DNA of 64,000 bases from UBA5070 sp035913415. Its GTDB lineage: Bacteria; Fibrobacterota; Fibrobacteria; UBA5070. The position numbers and the translations under genes are program-made. The DNA lies in NCBI GenBank assembly GCA_035913415.1, contig JAMIIV010000052.1, positions 1 through 64,000 on the forward strand. Reading direction: 5' to 3'. The notes beneath the pieces were generated by a model. The model did not search any database. It saw only the letters and a program-made list of their open reading frames with translations, and was not told where the DNA came from. Shown piece by piece: positions 59,124 through 64,000 of this stretch. Every line of letters starts with the position of its first letter. The stretch's first letter is position 1.

Positions 59124-60089
59124 ATGTTCCCCCTGTTTTCGCTGATCGTCTCACTGGCCGCGTCAGCGCTGGCCGACACCACTTTGCCCACCGCGGCGGT
59201 GGTCGCTTTCGACGCCCGTGGAGTCCCTCCCGAACAGGTCGCCATCCTGGAGGATCGGTTCCGGTTCGAACTTGGAGGCATGGGCGCCTTCCGTCTTCTG
59301 GAGCGACAGAAAATGGACGACATCCTGCGCGAGCAGGGCTTGCAGCAGACAGGGTGCGTCAGCACCGAATGCGCCGTCGAAACGGGACGGGTTTTGGGCG
59401 TGCGTCGCATGATCGCCGGATCGGTCGCCCACCTGGGAGCCACTTGGTCGCTTTCGGCGCGCGAGATCGAGGTCGAGACCGGCGAGATCCGCCGGTCGGC
59501 CGTGGTCGACCTGCAAGAGCCCATCGACGCGGTGCTCACCCGAGGAATGCGTCAGCTTGCCGATCGGCTCGTGCAGGGCAAAGGTGGTGCATCGCCTGTT
59601 GTCGGGTGGTTCGACGGCCTTCTCTCCCCGACGCCCGCACCGGTGGTTGTCGATTCCGCCGGACCCGCCACCCCGCCTCCGCCGGGTACCGTTCCATTCC
59701 AGGTCGTGGTCGCGATGGTGCCTCTGCCTCCGGCAACCAGTGTCCAGGGGGTTGCTCTCGACATCGGTTGGGGACATGTGGAGCAGATGCGCGGCATCCA
59801 GGCCGGTCTGGTGAACCAGGCGGACACGGCCTTGCATGGAGTGCAAGGTGGGGTCTTCAATCTCACCGGCAGGCAACAGGGGATTCAGGCGGGGGTGGGG
59901 AATGTTTCCGTGCGGATGCAGGGAGTCCAGGCGGGTGTGGCCAACTTTACAGGAGCGTCCTACGGGCTCCAGGCGGGGGTCGTGAACGTGGCCGACGAGG
60001 TGCACGGGGGGCTGCAGGTCGGATTGATCAACATCTGGAAACGCGATGGGGTGACCAAGGTCTCGCCGATCATCGGCGGAGTCTTCTGA
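59124..60089 (+). CDS. exported CsgG-like protein with surface repeats
   Basis: A 321-residue exported protein with signal peptide MFPLFSLIVSLAASALA. Residues 20-160 follow the CsgG/TolB-N-like pattern (TAAVVAFDARGVPPEQVAIL, FRLLERQKMDDILREQGLQQ, GCVSTECAVETGRVLGVRRM, IAGSVAHLGATWSLSAREIE). A Pro-rich linker leads to a C-terminal array of about 18-residue repeats with GIQAGLVN, GVQGGVFN, GIQAGVGN, GVQAGVAN and GLQAGVVN, as in LA_2272-type surface repeats, likely a beta-helix. The two halves together suggest an outer-membrane or surface-associated protein. The candidate promoter is eight bases upstream of the ATG. Confidence 0.75.
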   Translation: MFPLFSLIVSLAASALADTTLPTAAVVAFDARGVPPEQVAILEDRFRFELGGMGAFRLLERQKMDDILREQGLQQTGCVSTECAVETGRVLGVRRMIAGSVAHLGATWSLSAREIEVETGEIRRSAVVDLQEPIDAVLTRGMRQLADRLVQGKGGASPVVGWFDGLLSPTPAPVVVDSAGPATPPPPGTVPFQVVVAMVPLPPATSVQGVALDIGWGHVEQMRGIQAGLVNQADTALHGVQGGVFNLTGRQQGIQAGVGNVSVRMQGVQAGVANFTGASYGLQAGVVNVADEVHGGLQVGLINIWKRDGVTKVSPIIGGVF

Positions 60090-60115
60090 CCCATCCGGAT
60101 CTCCTGATCTACATT
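60086..60115 (+). promoter_or_regulatory. candidate promoter of nuoA
   Basis: CTGACC (60086-60091), an 18-bp spacer and TACATT (60110-60115), ten bases before the nuoA ATG. The -35 covers the stop codon of the preceding gene. The same CTGAC(C/G)-18-TACATT layout precedes the CsgG-like gene. Confidence 0.5.
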
Positions 60116-60125
60116 TCGGGGCACC

Positions 60126-60497
60126 ATGAATCCGACCACCTTTGATATCGTCTTCCCGCTGACGGTGCTCACCCTCATCGGCGTAGCCCTCCCCTCCTTC
60201 ATGGTGGGGGCCAACTGGTTCCTGAATCGGCAGCGCAAGACGTTCGCCTCGAAGGAAGAGCCCTACGAGTGCGGACTTTCACGCACCATCGGCACGGCCG
60301 ACGAACGCTTCTCGGTGAAGTTCTACCTGGTCGCCATGATCTTCCTGGCCTTCGACATCGAAGTCGCGTTCCTGTATCCCTGGGCCATCCAGTTCCTCAA
60401 GGGTGGATGGGAAATGTTCGGCATCCTGGCGGCGTTTCTCGTGATGCTGGAAGGGGTCTACCTCTACCTATGGAATAAGGGCGCCCTCACCTGGTGA
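60126..60497 (+). CDS. nuoA: NADH-quinone oxidoreductase subunit A
   Basis: A 123-residue membrane protein with three helices (FPLTVLTLIGVALPSFMVGA, FYLVAMIFLAFDIEVAFLYP and MFGILAAFLVMLEGVYLYLW). The conserved loop EPYECGL and the FDIEVAFLYPWA signature identify NuoA/NdhC of complex I. nuoA normally leads a nuoA-N operon, but here a 632-bp repeat-rich gap and a GNAT gene follow, so it is separated from the other subunits. Its stop codon lies within the left inverted repeat of the element at 60493-60623. Confidence 0.93.
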   Translation: MNPTTFDIVFPLTVLTLIGVALPSFMVGANWFLNRQRKTFASKEEPYECGLSRTIGTADERFSVKFYLVAMIFLAFDIEVAFLYPWAIQFLKGGWEMFGILAAFLVMLEGVYLYLWNKGALTW

Positions 60498-60623
60498 TGG
60501 GGGCCTGGCTCCGCTGCGAGCAGGCCATTCTCGCTCCTCGCCGCCCTCGGCGTGCCTGAGCACGCCGTCGGGGGCGCGTCACTTCGACTGACCCGCTCTC
60601 GCTGTCGCCAGACCCCCATCACC
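60493..60623. mobile_element. 131-bp MITE-like inverted-repeat element
   Basis: Terminal inverted repeats GGTGATGGGGGCCTGGC (60493-60509) and GCCAGACCCCCATCACC (60607-60623) match at 16 of 17 positions. An internal perfect hairpin CGGCGTGC-CTGA-GCACGCCG sits at 60548-60567. The left repeat includes the TGA stop codon of nuoA. There is no ORF. Size and ends fit a miniature transposable or REPIN-type element, but other copies are not visible here. Confidence 0.55.
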
Positions 60624-61129
60624 TTCGGGGGGTCCTCCGCGTGTTGGCTCGCGCAGCGCGCTGCGCGCGGCTGCTTGGGCGAGGGGGGAAGGGCTGGGCC
60701 GAGCCTAGGGCGGAGCTTGTGTTCAGGTCTATAAGGTTGGTGGTGGGCTGAGAGGCCTGCGGTATGGCTGGGTGTGTCATGCCGATGCCCGGCGACGCTT
60801 CGCTGGCCGGTGGGGAGGGCGGAGCTGGGCATGGGGCCGAGTCGAGCCGGGCGGAGCAGGGTCGGGTCGGGGTGATAGGGGTGAGGTGCTCAGCGTCCTT
60901 CGGACGGCTGAGGGGGACTGGGCAGGGGAGGGCCGAGCCGAGCCGGGCGGAGCAGGGTCGGGTCGGGGTGATAGGGGTGAGGTGCTCAGCGTCCTTCGGA
61001 CGACTGAGGGGGGCTGGGCAGGGGAGGGGCGAGTCGAGCCGGGCGGGGTGGGGTAGAGCTGACGATTCGGGCTGGGAAAGGGTGGGTTAGATTGGTTTTG
61101 GGCCTTGAGCTTGAGCCGGAGGTTTCGAC
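60624..61129. other. repeat-rich non-coding gap before the GNAT gene
   Basis: This stretch has no credible gene. It contains an 18-bp palindrome CGCGCAGCGCGCTGCGCG (60650-60667), a TATAAG at about 60731 without a matching -35, the 96-bp tandem repeats (60836-61047), and, just before the GNAT gene, TTAGAT at about 61088 and CCGGAGG before the GTG. Confidence 0.7.
60836..61047. repeat. 96-bp tandem repeat with internal stem-loop
   Basis: Two full units start at 60836 and 60932, and a partial third at 61028. Each full unit has a hairpin CTCAG-CGTCC-TTC-GGACG-CTGAG (first at 60889-60912). The period is a multiple of three and one frame stays open, but the reading is Arg/Gly-rich and has no ribosome site, so it is not called as a gene. 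Confidence 0.85.
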
Positions 61130-61579
61130 GTGCAACTGGAGTTTCGATCGGCTGTTCCCGAGGATGCTGGGGCGTGTATCGACCTGCGGGGGCGTACGCG
61201 GCAGAATGCGTTCTCCGAAGAGGCCTTGGCGGAGCTGGGGATCACCCGGACAACCTGGGCGCAAGGCATCCGTGACGGATCTTGTCCGGGGCATGTTTGC
61301 CAGAGTGAAGGCTGTGTGGTGGGCATGGCCTTCGCCGATCGCGACTCCGGGGAGGTCGTGGTGGTGGCGGTGCTGCCGGAATTCGAATCGCTCGGGATTG
61401 GCAAACGACTCCTGGAACGCACCCAGCAGGATCTGAAAGACCACGGGCACAAGCGCGCCTTCCTCGGGTGCAACTCCGATCCCTCGTCGCGGTCGCATGG
61501 CTTCTACCGGCGTTTGGGCTGGTGCCCGACAGGGGAATTCGATGCGCTCGGGGATGAAGTCCTGTCGCGCGAGCTATGA
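61130..61579 (+). CDS. GNAT-family N-acetyltransferase
   Basis: A 149-residue GNAT. VVGMAFADRDSGEVVVVAVL forms strands 3-4, then PEFESLGIGKRLLERTQQ gives the acetyl-CoA loop (motif A), and NSDPSSRSHGFYRRLGW the motif B end. The substrate is unknown. It starts at GTG 61130 with CCGGAGG nine bases upstream. The 3' end lies near the next gene (62 bp), possibly as an operon. Confidence 0.85.
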   Translation: MQLEFRSAVPEDAGACIDLRGRTRQNAFSEEALAELGITRTTWAQGIRDGSCPGHVCQSEGCVVGMAFADRDSGEVVVVAVLPEFESLGIGKRLLERTQQDLKDHGHKRAFLGCNSDPSSRSHGFYRRLGWCPTGEFDALGDEVLSREL

Positions 61580-61640
61580 CCTCGGTTCCGCCGGTCATAT
61601 GCGGTATGTACCCAGGTCACTGCTCCCACGGATCGCCCAG

Positions 61641-62696
61641 GTGAGGAGCGTCGTGTGCGAGACCAAGGCTCGGTCCTTGCAGTGGGGCGCTCTCGTTGCG
61701 CTCGTGTTGGTCCTCGCTCCCTTGCGGCTCATGGCCGCGACGTACGAGGGAAGGGTCGGCTCGCAGGCCGTCTGGCTGGAATTGTCCCAGCCGACCGACG
61801 GAGGCCGGATCCACGGAGAATGCCTCTACAAAGGGACTGGCCTGGCCCACGCCGTCGAAGGCGACCGGGAGGGTGTGAAACTCCGCCTGCAGACATTCGA
61901 AGAATCGGGCGCCCAAGCGGGCGTATTTCGTCTCCAGGGGGGCGGGAAACGCCTCACTGGCCGATGGACCCCCGAGGGGCATCGCTCCTCGCTCCCGGTC
62001 GAGGTGCATGTCGGAGATCCGCGGAGGCTCCGGGAATTCCGCGACTCCCTGCTACTGGATGCCTATGACCACGCCTGGATGGAACGAGAGTTTCCGGACT
62101 TGATCAACGACAGTTGCTTCGAAATCCGGCACCAGGTCCTGTTCTCCCGCGGACGGCTCCGCACGGTCGAGTTGTATTCCGCAAGCACGGGTTGCTTGAC
62201 CATGGGCTATCCGAGCGAAGAGACGCTCGTTTCGACGTACCACGTCGAAACCAAGGAGGTCATCGAGGTGCTGGCGGAAATCGATTCCTCTCGACGCAAC
62301 GCCTTCGACTCCCTGCTCCGACCTCAGGTCCAGCAGATTCTGGAGGAGTGCCGGTCGGGTTTCCCGGACAGTGAATGGGTGGCCATCCTTGCCCCATGGC
62401 CGCTACCGCATCCCGACACCAATGGGATGCCGTTGGATCCATCCACCAGCCATGGCCTCGACGCCATCTTCTCCCTGGGTGACTGGCCCTTGCCGCCCGT
62501 CGATTTTTCCCTCCTGGCCGAAGGACTTGTCGTGACGTTCGGCTGTGACGCCGGAGGCTACTTCGGATTCCCGCACGTCTGGCGTGCCATGGAGCCGTGT
62601 GGACACTTCACGATTGCCTACCAGGACCTCCGCCTCTTCCTGAAGCCCGAGTCCATCCTCCGAGCGCTTTGCGAGGCAACGTCTCCCGCGCCTTGA
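61641..62696 (+). CDS. exported protein, DUF3298-like
   Basis: A 351-residue exported protein. The start GTG 61641 gives a signal peptide ending LAPLRLMAA; ATG 61599 is an alternative. Residues 30-125 form a small beta-rich domain, and from FPDLINDSCFEIRHQVLFSR to FGFPHVWRAMEPCGHFTIAYQDL the pattern resembles DUF3298/RsiV-type domains (alternating strands, a GLVVTFGCDAGGY turn). The function of this domain is not known, except that RsiV binds lysozyme. It is not part of a sigma-factor locus here. Family assignment is tentative. Confidence 0.6.
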   Translation: MRSVVCETKARSLQWGALVALVLVLAPLRLMAATYEGRVGSQAVWLELSQPTDGGRIHGECLYKGTGLAHAVEGDREGVKLRLQTFEESGAQAGVFRLQGGGKRLTGRWTPEGHRSSLPVEVHVGDPRRLREFRDSLLLDAYDHAWMEREFPDLINDSCFEIRHQVLFSRGRLRTVELYSASTGCLTMGYPSEETLVSTYHVETKEVIEVLAEIDSSRRNAFDSLLRPQVQQILEECRSGFPDSEWVAILAPWPLPHPDTNGMPLDPSTSHGLDAIFSLGDWPLPPVDFSLLAEGLVVTFGCDAGGYFGFPHVWRAMEPCGHFTIAYQDLRLFLKPESILRALCEATSPAP

Positions 62697-62812
62697 ACGG
62701 TTGGGCTCGTTCCTCGCGTCTCGTTTCGCGGAGATGCGGGCATCGTGTACACCGCGTTGAGGGCGATTCCGTGTGGTCGCATGGAAGGGGTGGGTTTCTA
62801 CCTTTGGTGGAT

Positions 62813-63103
62813 ATGGACGCAGAATTGCTTGAACAGTTGGCCCAGCGCATTGAAACCCTGATCACCGAGCGGGGCGCGTTGCGCGCGGAGACGACTCGCT
62901 TGCGCGGGGAGTTGGAGCGTTTGCAGGTCGAAGGGGCGCGCAGCCTCGAACTCGAGGCCGAGGTTTCGCAGGTTCGCACCGAACTCGAGGCGGCGCGCGC
63001 CGATCTCGACGCGGCGCGGCGCGAGGTGCAGGAGCGCGATGCGCGTCTCCAGGCCGCGACGGGCAAGGTGCAGGGCCTGCTCGAGCGTTTGCTGGCGGAA
63101 TGA
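62813..63103 (+). CDS. small coiled-coil protein (ZapB-like)
   Basis: A 96-residue protein that is one continuous heptad coiled coil (LLEQLAQRIETLITERGALR ... VQERDARLQAATGKVQGLLE). Length, acidic start and position four bases before a ZapA-like gene suggest a ZapB-type divisome cross-linker, but coiled coils have little identity to go on. ATG 62813 follows GGTGG. A TACCTT eight bases before the ATG is a possible -10. Confidence 0.65.
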   Translation: MDAELLEQLAQRIETLITERGALRAETTRLRGELERLQVEGARSLELEAEVSQVRTELEAARADLDAARREVQERDARLQAATGKVQGLLERLLAE

Positions 63104-63107
63104 ACCG

Positions 63108-63833
63108 ATGACGGCACCCAAGCTCGACCACGTGCGCCGGGTGCACATCGGTGGTGAGGTGCTGCAGGTCCGTTCGGATGCGGATCCCCTGACCATCGAG
63201 CAGGTCGCGGAAGTCGTGGACACCCACGTGCGCCGCCTGCAGGCCTCGGGGCTCGAGACGGATCGTTTCCGCCTGGGAGTCCTGGCCGCCTTGCATGTGG
63301 CGGGAGAGCTGTTCGAGGCGCGTACCGAACGCGACGAGGCTCGTACAGCCACCGACGGCGCCTTGGCCCGGTTGGCCGAGGCCATGTTGGAACGCGATGC
63401 CGTGGGTGTCGAGAGGGATCGGATCCGCGACGAGCTCGAAACGGCCCAGGTGGCTCTGGACGAGCGCCGTGGACGCATCGAATCCCTCGAGTCCGATCTG
63501 GACGCCTTGCGTTCCCAGCGCGACAGTCTGGTGTCCGAGCGCGAACGCCTGCTGGCGGATCTGCTCGCCCAACGCGCCGAATGCGAAGCCTTGCGCTCCG
63601 ACACTTCGGCGCGCGATGTTCTCGAGGCCCGTGCCGAAGCGCTGAAGGGCGAGTTGGACGAATGGAAAGCCCTCGCCGAGAGTGCCGAAGCCGACCGGCA
63701 AGGCACCTTGGCCGAACTGGAAACCGCCCTGCGCGCCCGCGACGAGGCCGAGAGTCGCGCCGACGGCGCCAAGGATGAATTGGACACCCTCCGGGCGCGG
63801 CTCGGGGGGATTCTTTCGAAGCTGGAGGATTGA
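63108..63833 (+). CDS. ZapA-like cell-division protein with long coiled coil
   Basis: A 241-residue protein. Residues 1-75 match the ZapA globular head (RRVHIGGEVLQVRSDADPLT, IEQVAEVVDTHVRRLQAS, RFRLGVLAALHVAGELFEA). Residues 76-241 form an unbroken coiled coil, whereas typical ZapA proteins have only a short one and total about 100 residues. ZapA bundles FtsZ filaments at the division site. The upstream coiled-coil gene is four bases away and folD starts one base after its stop, so the three are one operon. Confidence 0.8.
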   Translation: MTAPKLDHVRRVHIGGEVLQVRSDADPLTIEQVAEVVDTHVRRLQASGLETDRFRLGVLAALHVAGELFEARTERDEARTATDGALARLAEAMLERDAVGVERDRIRDELETAQVALDERRGRIESLESDLDALRSQRDSLVSERERLLADLLAQRAECEALRSDTSARDVLEARAEALKGELDEWKALAESAEADRQGTLAELETALRARDEAESRADGAKDELDTLRARLGGILSKLED

Positions 63834-63834
63834 C

Positions 63835-64000
63835 ATGGCGACGCGTCTGGACGGCAAGCTGGTGGCGGAAGCGGTGCGCGAGGGGCTGCGCGCCCGCATC
63901 GAGGCGCTGAAGATCCGGGGAATCACCCCCTGCCTCACCGTGACCCTGGTCGGCGACGACCCCGCGTCGCACATCTACGTCAATTCCAAGGACAAGGCGG
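63835..64000 (+). CDS. folD: methylenetetrahydrofolate dehydrogenase/cyclohydrolase (5' part)
   Basis: The first 55 codons of FolD, cut by the window edge. The N-terminus ATRLDGKLVAEAVREGL, then PCLTVTLVGDDPASHIYVNS and KDKA, shows the folate-site DG, the GDDPAS loop and the YVxxKxKA motif with the catalytic Lys. The enzyme interconverts methylene-, methenyl- and formyl-tetrahydrofolate in one-carbon metabolism. GGAGG lies before the ATG, within the end of the ZapA-like gene. Confidence 0.92.
   Translation, partial: MATRLDGKLVAEAVREGLRARIEALKIRGITPCLTVTLVGDDPASHIYVNSKDKA

Noticed and set aside
60764..61090. A 108-codon repeat ORF in the gap before the GNAT gene
   Set aside because: It is the translation of the 96-bp tandem repeats, Arg/Gly/Ser-rich, without Shine-Dalgarno or family signal. 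Treated as non-coding repeat.

Overview
The window reads as chromosomal DNA of a high-GC bacterium, most likely a member of the Fibrobacterota or a close relative. The pointers are a TIGR02147-type protein (4954-5691), a family first defined from Fibrobacter succinogenes paralogues, many secreted or lipid-anchored proteins, CotH and sorting-domain-like secreted proteins, and several starts placed directly behind a -10 element. This is inferred from family content; no 16S rRNA gene is present.

Layout. 1-5.7 kb: metallophosphoesterase, argA, a MazEF-type toxin-antitoxin pair, alaA (preceded by an alanine-rich leader ORF and a terminator hairpin) and the TIGR02147 gene. 5.9-10.9 kb: an 881-residue repeat lipoprotein, a GH5 hydrolase and a PAS histidine kinase. 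11.2-17.8 kb (minus strand): a tightly packed run DUF3047-like lipoprotein - queF - serC - zinc-ribbon membrane protein - two SGNH proteins - MBOAT O-acyltransferase, with tRNA-Cys just upstream. 18-26.9 kb: a chemoreceptor-tip protein coupled to an oxygen-binding di-iron protein, a CorA/ZntB transporter, enolase with tandem terminators, a GT1 glycosyltransferase, a GDPD and a parvulin lipoprotein. 25.9-28 kb: three small exported proteins sharing a C-terminal motif. 28-35 kb: hslO, an overlapping XRE regulator, hemB, a lone receiver protein, pgm, a HAD phosphatase, an ElbB-like protein and an aldose epimerase.

35.3-46.3 kb is the most distinctive block: CotH-like secreted protein, arylsulfotransferase-like protein, a frameshifted FGE-like protein, then a translationally coupled operon of CotH-like lipoprotein, DUF4956 membrane protein, HlyD-type adaptor, TolC-like outer-membrane protein, VTC (polyphosphate polymerase-like) domain and phytase/esterase-like lipoprotein. 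It has the adaptor and outer-membrane parts of an exporter but no ABC or RND pump, so DUF4956 is a candidate inner-membrane component.

46.5-64 kb: surE-gyrA, a PilZ protein, two tandem 1360-1370-residue proteins built of a von Willebrand A domain, three repeats and a FlgD-like tail, a CsgG-like protein with surface repeats, nuoA, a repeat-rich 630-bp gap, a GNAT, a DUF3298-like exported protein, a ZapB/ZapA-like coiled-coil pair and the start of folD. Intergenic DNA is rich in inverted and direct repeats; no CRISPR array, rRNA gene, transposase or prophage was seen.
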